Positions 1-11,688 of a DNA stretch of 64,000 nucleotides are shown here, in pieces. The stretch lies in the NCBI GenBank assembly GCA_030248295.1, contig JASANH010000770.1, positions 806,001-870,000 on the forward strand. The letters run 5' to 3'. Made by a program: the position numbers and the translations under genes. Source of the stretch: Mesodorylaimus sp. YZB2_4. Taxonomy: Eukaryota > Nematoda > Enoplea > Dorylaimida > Dorylaimidae. Within the stretch, counting starts at the first letter, position 1; the number at the start of each line of letters is the position of its first letter. Below the pieces are notes generated by a model. That model made no database searches and was not told the origin of the DNA. It saw nothing but the letters and a program-made list of their open reading frames with translations.

Positions 1-3000
1 TAACGAGGTTGACAGCCCGAATGCCCGGTCATGCCACTGCGTCCAGTCCAAATTAGTTTCGTACGCAACTGGAAACTGTTGATCATGCTCCCCTAAAAAG
101 AAAAAGAGACTGTTTCCTTTCTTTGTAGCCTAATCTAAAATGGGCACTTATAGCTTAAGATGAAACTGAGTATAGCGATGATAGACCAAAGAGATAGCGC
201 ATGTGTGCCGCGTCAGTGTTAAGCACAAGAGCATTTTTGTGATAAACTCTAAAAAATCTTTTTGGAACCTCCACAACTAGTTTTATTTTTATGCCTTAAC
301 AAACATCCTTCCAAAAAAGGCGGTATCGGCCACTCCGCCTAGATTTATCTTTTCACATCAAAAACCTTTCTATCAGCCAATATTTGAAAAAATTGTTCAC
401 ACAGTTTTAGTATTTACGCATTCGTCACCCAGATCTATATTTCAAACAAGCTGCATTTTTCTCGTGACTAAAGCATACAAGCATTATTCGGCAAGTATTT
501 CCCAAAATATCTTTTCATTGTGAATGATTTTTTGTGTAATGCATCTCTAAGCGATGATTTTAAAAACTCATTTATCCCAACGAATGGACATAATGAGGCA
601 CAATCGTAGATGTTTGCATAATGGGAAATAGGTACATTTTATGACGTCGCAGTAAAACGAGGCCGTCAAAACGATGCGACCCCCTTCCCTCATTTTATTT
701 CATCCCCTGTGAATACGTTTCATGCAAGTGCATTCCGAATCTGTATCATTGCAAGGGGGAGCGAAGGGTGCCTGTCATTTTGCGATTTAAATTTTATCTT
801 CTCACTAACAACGCGAGCGACAGAGAGCATTTTCGTTGATGAGGAGTCGTGTGAATTTATTTACACGAAAGTAGCCCCATCGGCTGTTTGGGTACGAGTT
901 GGAACGAGTCGAGTCGTAAAGCAATTCGATTTAGGCTAGGTCCCTCCTTCCGCTCCTTCCTCCGACCTTCGCAAGTCGATAATCGATGAGCCTTTGGCAG
1001 CCATTGCCCATGGGTGATGATGCATGTAAAATGCGAGTCAATTACCACCGCCCCTCCCTTCCTTTGCATGAAGAGCCAATACCCCGCCCTATTTCTAATC
1101 CCCCAGGCCCTCGACATCGCATACTGGCCTGACTACTAGACTAGACAAACCGATGTCAAGAGCGTGCCGCTGCTATCGAACCCAACCCAAGAGCCATGAA
1201 TCATCATCTCTAGTTTCCTGTCTCGGCTAATAACCACCAACTGACTAAGCAACCTCACGCGAGCTTACGTTTTCGATTACGACTAATGGTCTCATTGGAC
1301 AGTTGAGGCAAAAATATTGACATGTTGCATTACACCAACCTACTCTATGTAAAACATACTTAAAGCGGAACCACGGCTCCTGTTTTTCTGATGTTATCTC
1401 AAAAAACTTAGGTATGGCTAAGTGATTTTTAAGTGTTTGCAAGAAATAAGCTTATAAAAACCTGTTTACAATCCCGACGGAGTCTTTCTAAATACCTATT
1501 TCTTTAGTTAATTCAAGGACAGTTCTCGTAAACAGGACAATGTACACACTCAGATATGGATCAGGATATGCATGCTTTGAAAATAATAGACACATTCCCT
1601 GCAAATCCACCTGCCCGCTCAAATTCAAACTTGTTTTCGTTATTGCCGCAACTTGAAGACGCGACACACGCGTCATCATCCTGGGCGTCGACCAATCCTA
1701 TCTCTATGCACTGACTCGATTGATCTCCGCTTCGCTTATCAAGCACGCTTGAACGACATTTTTAGAAAGTCGACGACAATGGCTACCTGACAACCGACTC
1801 TCGTTTGAAAAAGGATCACTCGAGCGTGATGCCAGGGTCCAATCCAGAACACGTATCTGTCTACAGACAGTAGTGGCATAGTGTACACACTGTTGGTCGA
1901 CTATTTCATGGAAAGGTACCCCAGAATAGAGCTGGGGGATAGTCACGAACAAGTACCTACTCTAAATTATTCTCCACCTACTCACCAGATATATTCACAA
2001 TCTTACCAAAGTTGACCATGCATTTTTCATCAGACACGTACAAATGCCAGTGAGTCACCAATATGTGGTGTTCCCTGTGTCAACAAAAATTGAAAACTAG
2101 TGTTTTCTTTATCGAGCTATCATGTCTGTCTGTTCTAAAATGTTAAACATGACTAGAGCATTTTGGCATTTCCTCAAAAGATATCAATCTTAGTCACATT
2201 TGAATCAGCCCCCTTGGAGCCCCTTTGCTCGCAGCTTCAAACTCTTGCCAATACTTCTTCTTGACTTCTGCTTTTCCTACATCATCATCAGGAAGGGCCA
2301 GGCAGGAAAATTGAACAACCTTCCTGTCCTCATCGCATCCGGCCACCCACCAGCCTTCCTCCTACTTTACGACACCAAGCAAAAAGTGCTATGAAACTAG
2401 TGGAAAGACGTAAAATCGATTCACCACTTTTGCATCTGGAAAGTGCCACAAGTCTACATTTCCCAAGTTAGCTGAAAGAGCTGCGCGAGTTGAGAGCTTA
2501 TTTTCGGAATAGCTTGAGCACACGAGGCGAATGCTCACTGGCTAATACTCAACACAAAACAAAAAACCCCTTGTTAAGCCTCGAATTAACAGGTGACAAG
2601 TGCTGCATTCAATCTGGTTAAAAAAACATCCTAAATTCAAAAAGAAGTCATTTTTTCCATGAATACAAGGCTACTAAAAAATCGGATATGATTCATGAAA
2701 AAGTCTCTATTACGATCTTTATCAAACCCGTTCCCCTCCGGTTTCCTAATCCATCCTTTTCTGAATGCAAAAGGTCAAAAAAGCATTCAGTGACAAATAA
2801 TCCAGACGACTTATCTATCCATTAATCCTTTCGGACATATGGCCTATTGATGCGATTTTCGATAAGTTTCTTTGAAATACTGAGCCAGGGTTTAAAAATT
2901 TTAGCTTTTCTATCAAAACTAAAATCTAAACGAGCCGCTGAGCATCCATTAATTTGTGCTAAGAATATATAAGAAAAAAATTCGCTATGGTTTTTTGCAA

Positions 3001-3417
3001 AGAAAGGAAGATCTCTTAAATCCTAGCTGTGATTGCTCGAGTGCATTTTGTAAACCTAAGCGCAATGGATGTGGGGTGAAGAAGCGAACTGAAGAGCTGT
3101 TTGCCGTTCCAGAAGAAGACTGAGTGTCAGACGGTCTCGATTAGCATAGGTCTCTTTTATACCCTGACATTATACCTCTCCCCAGGGGGGTGGGTGTCTA
3201 CGCAATCGACTCGGACGTTCTTGCGTTTGTGGTAAACAAGGCTCCAATAGGGCGAGCTAGCCCCTTTTATATTTCGTCTCGCCACGTCTCCTTCTCATTT
3301 CTCCTATCTCTTCTCCTTCTCTCTTTTCCCTTCCCGAGCTTCATACATTTGAAAAAAACCTCGCAGACGAGGAGCTATGGCGTAAGAGCCACAAATGCTA
3401 GACTTGAACGTGCCCGT
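1..3417. other. gene-poor flank, nothing assigned
   Basis: I see no exon chain, RNA gene or recognisable protein family here. Open frames are short, have unconvincing composition and match no family I know. The sequence is AT-rich non-coding DNA with poly(A)/poly(T) runs. It lies downstream of the minus-strand gene that ends near 3418, so part of it may be that gene's 3' region. Confidence 0.5.
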
Positions 3418-3422
3418 TTATT
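3417..3422 (-). terminator. candidate polyadenylation signal overlapping stop
   Basis: Read on the minus strand this is AATAAA, and the TAA inside it is the proposed stop codon of the gene above. It depends on the weakly supported last exon. Confidence 0.25.
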
Positions 3423-5746
3423 GATCAAGGCACAAAGCAATGCGACGAGCAGCTACTAAAAGCTATACGAAAGAGCTCAAATGTACCCAAGTTCCATCTT
3501 GAACGTATACATTTACTTACGCGACCACCGCGCTCCCACGGATGTGAAAAGTAAACCCATACAAAAGATGCCGCAACACTCTAGCAATCTCAAATAGTCG
3601 CCCTTCGTCGCTTGGCGCGTTAAAAAAAAAAATATCCAGGAATCAAGAAGCTCAAAAGTGACACTTTCCTGAACAGCATACTTAAGTTGTATTTACGTAC
3701 CGTTACTGTTTAACGAGTGAGTACGATGCGGAGCCGCTGACGTATTGTTGGCTGGTATGGTTCGACGAATCGCTTGAGGACTGGGAAATATTCCCGTGCT
3801 AGTCAAGGCGGACAATGCGTCCAAATCGGCGTCGAAACTTAAATTCAATTCGTCGTCTAAGTTGGCTATGTTGGCCAATGGACGTCGTGTGACGCAAGGC
3901 ACCTGTTCAATGCAAATGTGTCAAGGATTAAAAAATATCTCCCTGTGTTTGTATGCCAGGGTAAAAATATATGGTGCCAGATTAGGTACGTTTGCACAGC
4001 TTCATGGGTTTGGGAAGAGTTCTGCTCGCATAGAAGACAAATCTCCTGATCAAAACTCTGCGAAGCCTGCAATTCTTTAGCAAAACAGAAAATTGTGTGA
4101 TCCGGGGTGCTAAATCCTTCGACCAAAACAGAAGTTCGAATATCTTTCCCCAGGCAGCTGTGCACATATTTACCCGCCCCTGCATCTCATCAAAGCAGGT
4201 TAATTTTTAAGGTGAAACACACTCACGCACGCGCTTCGTAGACTACGCCAACAGTTATTTGTATCTCCATCGATTTCCGTTCTTGAATTTGATTTTTAAG
4301 AAGTCATCGAATTCTGGTGTTACAAGCAAGAAGTGGGTTCAGAAAAATTACTATGACTTACCAAACATAAAGATTTGTCGCACCCTTTAAGAAGATCCAC
4401 AAAACTTACTTGTGTTAAACCACCATCTGGCCCAGTATACGATGCAAATACGGCTGAATTCAACGGAACGATTTGGAACACGGGTAAATCGACACCGGTC
4501 TTCCCATAATAGATTTCAGGTTGACTTGGTTTTTTCAAGCGCCTATAAATGCATATTTTTTTCACATCGACAATTCAGAAAGTTTGGACAAAATACTCAT
4601 TGTAAATCGGCGAGATAAAAAGCTACCCAACGTCCAGAGCAAGTTTGACTCAAAAATGATTTATGACCAGGAGGCGGGTCATGTGTGTCTGACGAGTGAT
4701 TGATGCGACTATGTGTAATTATGTCGAGTTTTACACAGAGTTTGAGAAAAACAAGTCCACAAAGTCTACTGGCTGGGGTCAGGGAATTGTTTTGGTTAAA
4801 ATTTTATTGACTATGGGTCACAAATTAAGATCAAATGTCTTCCGTGTGGTTACCGAGAAAAAACTTTTTGATGATAAATCTTGCGGCGTTTTCTGCGCCA
4901 GTTTGAAGCCTTTTTTCGAAACTTTGTGGCTTTCAAAAAACTGCCAAGACGGGCACAATTATGATTCATCAATCAATGAAGCTGGATATTTTTGTGGCAA
5001 CTGCGCTAGCTCTATAGGACAGACTGCTAATAATAAAGTGCAAAACAAGAAATAGTTTGGAATAGAAACCGAATTGTAACTTTAGGGCGAAACCGTTTGC
5101 CTTAAACAGTTATTCAAACAAAAACCAAATGAATTTCCGCTGCAAAAGCTGGACTTCGAATTTGGTCAACAAAAAACTTATATCCCTGTCCTTACCCAGA
5201 TAAATACATATGAATAAATGATTGCTCCATTTCGGCAACGCTCGTATTATATTGTCCGTTTTCCAAATCAAAGTTCTCACCATTCAATGGTAAATCTAAA
5301 CCTGTTTTTAAATTAGGGAAAGGATGTCTCGGGGACGTGTATTTATTGTTTTTATCACAATGCTCGGAATAAATGCTCTCGTTCGCGTATACTCCTTTGT
5401 CGGAGGCGTCTAGGCCTTGATAATTAGACGAGCACTGTCCTCCAAGACTGGGGGAAATATAATAACTAGACTCGTTCGAATCACCGATCTCTGTCGGCTT
5501 GATATCTATTTGGAGTCGAGCTAAATTAGTTTCGCACGCAGTTGTTTTATGATTAAAAATGTTCGTACCGCCTAATATATTGGATGTGGATGGAGTAGTT
5601 GGTGTTGTGGACACAACTAGCGTATTTCGTATTAATTCCTCGTTGCTATTAGTCTCGTCTCCAACGTTATTATTCGACGACGGCGCGACACTATTCGACG
5701 ATAATTGGCGAAAAATGCCATAGACTGCTTTTTTGATAGATGGCAT
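3418..5746 (-). CDS. unidentified Ser/Asn/Thr-rich protein, five exons
   Basis: I do not recognise this protein. The proposed exons are 5196-5746, 4410-4542, 3701-3902, 3521-3580 and 3418-3455. All junctions are GT..AG, phases match throughout, and the sum is 327 codons plus stop. The first three exons are convincing: long, open and with coding-like composition. The last two are short and less certain. Exon 1 starts at the first in-frame ATG (MPSIKKAVYG) and is low-complexity, rich in Ser, Asn and Thr. Exon 2 contains PEIYYGKTGVDLPVFQIVPL, and exon 3 an acidic stretch (LDDELNLSFDADLDALSAL). The C-terminus is cysteine-containing and hydrophobic (CCGIFCMGLLFTS). There is no signal peptide. The composition would suit a regulatory or scaffold protein, but that is inference. 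The frame is open upstream of 5746 to about 5835, so a longer N-terminus is possible. Confidence 0.55.
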
Positions 5747-5764
5747 TCCACCGGACGTATTCAC

Positions 5765-6681
5765 ACACGAGGTCTCTTTAAATGGACCCTCGGCAAACGG
5801 TGGCCTTCGGCGATCGAGCCACGCGCGTCATCCCTATTTAGGCTTAAAAATAATAAGGCAGGGTTAGGAAAAATTAAACGATTCTGATCTTGGAGGTTTT
5901 AGAAACTTGTCTCGGCCGATATTTCAAAAATGAAAATAAAAGAACGAGTCAAAGCTGAACTAGGCGACTGATATTTTAACAGGAGCTCTAGCTGTTTAGA
6001 CCAGCTGCTCTCGCCGTTTTTTGGCCCCGTGACGACGAAGAGCGTACGTACAGCGTAAAAACGCGCCTAGGCTGATCTTAGCAACGCTCTGTCTTTAGCG
6101 ACTCATTGGCTGAAGACAATAGTGGAAAGAGCAAGTGCCAAAGGCGTCATCTTCTCTTGCGAACGCGCCTCGACGTCTCGCGGCAAACGGAATAGAAAAA
6201 TGTCAAAAAGATTTTCTTCTTTCGCGTCATTTTACCGCTGTTCAATGAGTAACTTGGGTATTTTCACTTGTTTCTCAAATTCTAGCAGCTTTAAGCTCTG
6301 TTTTGAAAATGGACAAACGTAGGCTATAAATAGCCAAAAGTGGGGGTATGATAGTGTACGAAGGGCGCAGAGGGGGCGTGTAGATTTCGCGCTGGACTGG
6401 ACACAATTATTCAAACCAGCGCACGATACGCCGCCCTACAAACGTTTGTTCGCCTGTCCATAATCGGCCAACAGCCGCCCTTCTGCCGCCTGCGCGCACG
6501 GCCCTAGTGCCAGCCGCCCAACGCGCGAACGATTTTTGCGAGAGGAAGCACAAGTGCGGACGTGCGACTTGGCAGACAAACGTAGGGAAGAAGGCTTCGC
6601 AGAGCTAACTGGCGGGAATTTCAAACAGTCGTTCAAGTGTTGGTTAATTTAGACTGGTAAGCTGGCTAAGGGATAGCTCTG
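5765..6681. other. 5' flank of the unidentified gene
   Basis: This GC-richer stretch lies upstream of the minus-strand gene. It is presumably promoter and 5' UTR. I see no clear TATA box and no other gene. Confidence 0.3.
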
Positions 6682-7427
6682 TCACGGCCGGATCGGATCG
6701 GATCAGACCGGATCGTTCGTCTGAACTATCCGACCCAAAATTCTACGCCAATGGTGACAAGGGTAATGTATCGCCGCGTGTTCGCTCGCTGCCCCTTCGC
6801 TGATTTAGAAGTAATAGGGCGACAAATACAAGAAAGCAGAGGGAACGTGGCCCAAGGCAAGCTGCACTGCAGCACCTGTTTGCTATAACAGGTGGCAAAC
6901 AACTGACTATTGCAATTTTTCTCCACTCTATAGTGTGATGAATGAGATGAGATGAATATTCTGCATTGATGCTTCCTTTTTTCTCCCCATAATTAGAATT
7001 ACAAGTCATCCTCTCATTATTATTATTTGAGACCGAAGAAAACATGGATGACTCACGATCAGAGTTTTCAGAAAGTTTGGAGTCGAAGGACAGAAATATT
7101 AGAAAGGAGTGGAAACTTAGTGGAAATGTCCGATTTATAAAAAATTTTGAAGTCATGGTTACAGTTATTTATGAGCAGCATGGATCTTCTGTACTTCACT
7201 TTATCATCTTGGAAAGTGCAGTAGACATGATGAGCAGCGTGGCAAAGTCTTGAGAGGGGCGCTGTTTGTGCCATGGCACCACCATGATAAACACAGCACA
7301 TCATGTATGTCTATCATGGGGGGCCTTTCGAAAAACAGTTAATGCGTTATTGAATGCTAAAAAAAAATTACAATTATTTCACATGATCCGATTTGATCCG
7401 ACAAGCCCCCATCAGATCCAGCCGTGA
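6682..7427. mobile_element. GATC-rich DNA element with inverted ends
   Basis: The left end reads TCACGGCCGGATC (6682-6694). The right end (7415-7427) is its reverse complement with one mismatch (GATCCAGCCGTGA). GATCGG-type repeats lie just inside both ends. There is no transposase ORF, so it would be non-autonomous. I could not define a clean target-site duplication. Part of the interior (6762-6872) recurs at 8553-8663. Confidence 0.45.
6762..6872 (+). repeat. dispersed 111-bp repeat, copy 1
   Basis: This segment is nearly identical to 8553-8663 in the same orientation. Both run from GGTAATGTATCGCCGCGTGT to GCTGCACTGCAG. This copy lies inside the inverted-end element 6682-7427. Confidence 0.75.
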
Positions 7428-8552
7428 GCTGCGGGGTGAAAACAAAAGTAACATGTAGTGCAAACACAGACTTTTGTGAGAAGCAAGTTTAGCTTGCGTG
7501 GGTTTCATTCAAACTTCGACTATCAAGCCAGAGGCACTTTTTTAATAGATTGTGCGCATTTATCTGTAGATTACATTTATGTGATTCACATTGTATCTTA
7601 AAATGAGAACCCTTGTCCTGAACACCAACACAACAGTAGTCGCAAATTTAGCATATGGTTGTGTCAGCAATGGTCTCCCAAACTGATAACCTGCTGATCA
7701 CGTGAGTTTAACGGAGTCCAATGAAATCTGAATAATGCTGCATATTGTGCATGCGGTTTTTGCAGAGTCATGATTGGGAACCAGTGCTGTAGGACTGACC
7801 TGAGTCTCACATTTTTTAAATTTTGCTATAATGGTTAGAAGCTAGAGACAATCAGCAGAGACAGTCATTGATACATATTGCAATTATCACAATTTCACTT
7901 GGTTACCCTTTGATCATTTCGCTCTTGTCTCTACCGTCGTCTCGTGAGCAGGCTATTTGGTGAGCATTGAGACCCTCCCTTAAATAAGTGCTACATGCAC
8001 GCCAAGCGTGAACATGAACAGGCATTCATCCTTGCCACAAGGCATGCTACTGGTCATGAATAAGGATCACTTGCACATACAGTATACGTGTACTGTATAC
8101 GCTTTGTGGTGCCTCAGTATTAGTGCGCTTGACATTAGTGTGCACAGATAGGAGAACTGCTGTCTTGCAATAAACCATTTAGTATCTGAAATTATTTCTG
8201 AAGCATGTGCATGGTGGATCTTATTCGAAATGGTGCATTTATTGTTTCGATACCCATTCAATAAAAACCTTGCAAATGATTTGTCCGAGCCAATTACAAC
8301 TCCACGAATAATGTACAGTGCACTAAAATAACATCCTGGGGGAAATTATGATTTCGAATGGATCACAAAAAATATTGAAATCTGCATGAGTTATTATACA
8401 AGCAGTCGCTGCTGAGCCTATGCAACTAGCGGTACAGTACAGTGGCTTGGGGTTGAAACGGTGGCACCAGTTCGGGAAGCTCGGATAACCACGACTCAAT
8501 GCAGTCAAAGTTGGAGTCTTTGTCAACATTACCCATCATGCTACAAGACGAT

Positions 8553-8663
8553 GGTAATGTATCGCCGCGTGTTAGCTCGCTGCCCCTCCGCTGATTTAGA
8601 AGTAATGGGGAGACAAATACAAGAAAGCTGAGGGAACGTGGCCCAAGGCAAGCTGCACTGCAG
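8553..8663 (+). repeat. dispersed 111-bp repeat, copy 2
   Basis: This is the second copy of the 6762-6872 segment, of equal length with a few substitutions. It lies outside the 6682-7427 element, so the segment is a mobile piece of its own or a relic of another copy. Confidence 0.75.
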
Positions 8664-10176
8664 TCAATCTTACAATGACTATATGGCGACAATGCTTCAG
8701 AAGACACTTTTTGATCTCAACAACGAACACAGGACAGCTCACGACCAAAGATTATGCGTAGCCAGCGTGTTCGACATTGACCATCTACAGTAATCGAACA
8801 ATGACCAAAGAAAAGACAGTGGTGGCTCGTCGAACATCGCGCACGTTGGCGTGTACTCGGCATTTTTCCGCAGACCCGAGGCTACTTCCAAAATTAGGCT
8901 CCAGACACACCACAAGGCTCATCCTGGATCTTATGACATCCTACATTGAACCGTCCTATTGTAGATTCCTGGTTCGACTAAACTGGCCTTTGCAGACCAA
9001 GATTCGAACTGGACCAGGTGGCTATTTTTACCGAACTAGGACTGAAACGCCTGAGCCAGTGCAAAGCTAGGACGAGATCAGGACCAAACCAGGATCGAAA
9101 TGAATCACAGTTTTCTTGCCTCAAGTCACGCTAGAGCAGAAAAGTTGTAGCAGAGCTCAGCAGCCTGTTGGATTTCAGTGAAGATCATAAAGGCACCCAG
9201 GATAATTCCTAGTCTATGAATGTCCTTTCATCAGAAGCTATTCGACTGATAACTTTTCTTTTTTTGCACTGCCAATCAATGTGAAGTGATACAAGGCACG
9301 CGGATAGGTCCTGGTTCAGCCAGTTCGGTCTGGTTCGTCTCCAAAACGCTGTTCCTAGATCGTTTCGGCCTGGTTCAGTGGCTCGGTCGAAGCTGACCTA
9401 GATTTGGGACATACATATGGCAGATAATTGCGAAAGTGATACCTGATCCTACTAGATGAGGGACTGGTACACTTTGGCCATCCCACTGTACTAGTGTGTT
9501 TGGCCTGTGGAGAAGGTAGTGTATCTGGCTGCCTTAACTGGCCGCCTTATACACGGAGCAGTATGTGGTTGCCTTGACTGGCCGCCACATACAGCGTATC
9601 AGTTGCCTTCGTTGGCCGCTCGATACGCTCCTCCAGACGACTACGTGACCTGCCTGCAGGGTTTTTGAGTCCACATGCTCCCCGCGGTGTCTTCTCCAAT
9701 GTAGGGCTATTCCGCCTATTACAACACCATCTCAAACCACAATGAATCCGTCATTCAATATTACAGGTACGTGTAACTAGCTGGCCATGCGTGATCTAAC
9801 TTTACATTCCAATTGCGCACTCTTGATTTGACTTGCTGTGCAATTCGTTATGGTGCAGCCGAAACGTTAGTTTCTATGCTTTGTGCAATAAGCTTCTTGA
9901 GTTCGATTCATGACATCAAAGCCTCTGCGCTAACTCTTGCATGAAAAGAATTTCCACTCGGCAAAGTAAATAGCGTGGTATTATCTCGGACGATAATCTC
10001 AAGGATCCCAGGAAAGTCAAAAATCCTGCAGAAACGTTTGCCAAATCAAATCGCAAAAAACCGCTACTTGAGATAACATCGATCGAAAGGCAGCAGCTGG
10101 GGGGGGGGGGGCTATGCTATCGTGCGGCTTAAATTTTTTCAAACCTGAAATGGTCTGCTGCCAATGTTCGGCATAT
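8664..10176. other. intergenic, repeat fragments
   Basis: I see no gene. There are degenerate, partly inverted CCTGGTTC/GAACCAGG-like fragments around 8960-9110 and 9300-9410, and a run of 12 G near 10099. The LRR gene's 3' flank lies at the right end. Confidence 0.4.
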
Positions 10177-10182
10177 TTTATT
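10177..10182 (-). terminator. candidate polyadenylation signal, LRR gene
   Basis: AATAAA on the minus strand, about 150 nt downstream of the stop codon of the LRR gene. Confidence 0.35.
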
Positions 10183-10329
10183 AGGAGAACAATATTAGCC
10201 GCCCGGGTACTACTTTGCTGCGACTGGGCCTCATGGCCTACAGATGAGGTGAGGTACAGGATTGCATTTGCAAGTTTACAGTACAAGGCAGACAAGTCTA
10301 ACAAAAAAGTCACAGCCGAGTCCTACGTC

Positions 10330-11688
10330 CTACCAAAATTTGCATAAAAAGCACACTGATAGGCAAGCCAGCGTCAGTCCGCGTGTTCTTGCACAGTAGG
10401 ACACCAAGGGCGCAGTATTGTTGGGTTGCATGGTAATATTCCTGTCCTCCAAAATCACATCAGCCATAACCATTGCTTTAACCTCCTCCTCACGATCATC
10501 CCTCCCCAGCGTCTCGACTTGGTTCTGCTGTCTTTCACTCGCTGCTGTCTCCCCAGGTGCTGCTCTCCAATTTTCCTCAGCGCCAAACTGGGAGCAGTGT
10601 AACCTGTCGCTCAATGGGGCATAGAGCAAATAATGATCGAACTGTGGTGCATAGCCGTCCTCATCCTCATTCATACTCGCCGATCGACATCGTACACGCT
10701 CCTTATCCCTGACGACGGGCGTCTCCCTGAACCACGTCATCGAGTGCCACGAAGAGCATGTTTTGCTGGTACAATCGAATGGATTATGGTTCACCTGAAT
10801 CGACATGGCGGGTAGACGATTAGCGGTCTTGGAAAATGGGTAAGTAAAAAAGACGAGGCGATTATATCTCAGATCGACCACTTTCAATTCGCTAAATGTA
10901 CATCGATCGTCAAATCTTAAATTACTGAATCGATTATGGGACAAAATTAAATGTGTAATTGATGGTGTCCAACAAATGAGTTTTTGGGGAAATTGTGTGA
11001 AGTGATTGTGACTAAGATCGAGAAATTGAAGATCGCGTAGACGCGCATGTCGTAATCCTTGTTCGAGCAGATGCAATTGAGCGTTTTCGTGCTCTGCACT
11101 ACGTCGAAATGCGTGTCTTAATAATAAGCGCCTAAGAAATCGGACGGGTCGAAGAAACGACCAATCTCCGTGTTCGTGCCGTAAATGAATGTTATTGTCC
11201 GACAAGTCCAGTGATTGCAAAGATGGCACACCCAACATGGTGTCGTGATGAAGACGTTGAATATGGTTCCCGGTCAAGTTTAGATAAAGTAATTTTTTGT
11301 GTTGGCCCGTGCCAGAAAAACGCTCGGGAAGATCGATGAATTTATTACCATAAAAAGTAGCTGCTTGAACGTTCTGGAACATTTGTAAAGCGATTGATAG
11401 AACTTCGCTTTGTGATAATTCTGATCTATAGCAAATAATTGAGTCGACTCTCGTCGTGTTTGGGCCACTGCTCTCTTCCACAACTTCGGGCTGACATTGG
11501 CAAGTCCTGGGCAACAGTCCTTTGCACGTGTCCGAACGTATATCAAAGGGTTTTTTGAAACTGAGAGCTGACTTCTGATTGGCCAGAATACGGGTTTGTT
11601 TGATACGATTCATATCGTCCGCAGCTTCGTTAAAGGGCGGTGAGAGTGAGAGGTAGACGAGCAGGTTGATCAGAGATAATAAAGACAT
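10330..11688 (-). CDS. leucine-rich-repeat secreted or surface protein
   Basis: A single open exon of 452 residues with a canonical ATG. Residues 1-22 form a signal peptide (MSLLSLINLLVYLSLS). A cysteine-containing N-terminal cap follows at about 55-87 (CKGLLPRTCQCQ..C). Typical extracellular LRRs are visible at about 133-155 (LLYLNLTGNHI), 157-170 (LQSLDLSDNNI), 220-233 (LQFLDLSHNHF), 243-256 (ITHLILSHNRF) and 267-280 (LKVVDLRYNRL). A C-terminal LRR cap starts at NPFDC (about 303) with further cysteines to about 365. The acidic tail carries N-glycosylation motifs. The last residues are hydrophobic (GLTLACLSVCFLCKFW), consistent with a GPI signal or a short membrane anchor. Family knowledge points to cell adhesion or receptor roles. 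The exact ligand or orthologue cannot be given. An additional 3' exon is possible but not needed. Confidence 0.8.
   Translation of the reverse strand: MSLLSLINLLVYLSLSPPFNEAADDMNRIKQTRILANQKSALSFKKPFDIRSDTCKGLLPRTCQCQPEVVEESSGPNTTRVDSIICYRSELSQSEVLSIALQMFQNVQAATFYGNKFIDLPERFSGTGQHKKLLYLNLTGNHIQRLHHDTMLGVPSLQSLDLSDNNIHLRHEHGDWSFLRPVRFLRRLLLRHAFRRSAEHENAQLHLLEQGLRHARLRDLQFLDLSHNHFTQFPQKLICWTPSITHLILSHNRFSNLRFDDRCTFSELKVVDLRYNRLVFFTYPFSKTANRLPAMSIQVNHNPFDCTSKTCSSWHSMTWFRETPVVRDKERVRCRSASMNEDEDGYAPQFDHYLLYAPLSDRLHCSQFGAEENWRAAPGETAASERQQNQVETLGRDDREEEVKAMVMADVILEDRNITMQPNNTAPLVSYCARTRGLTLACLSVCFLCKFW

Noticed and set aside
4696..5055. 119-codon plus-strand frame
   Set aside because: It lies in the first intron of the minus-strand gene and shows no domain.
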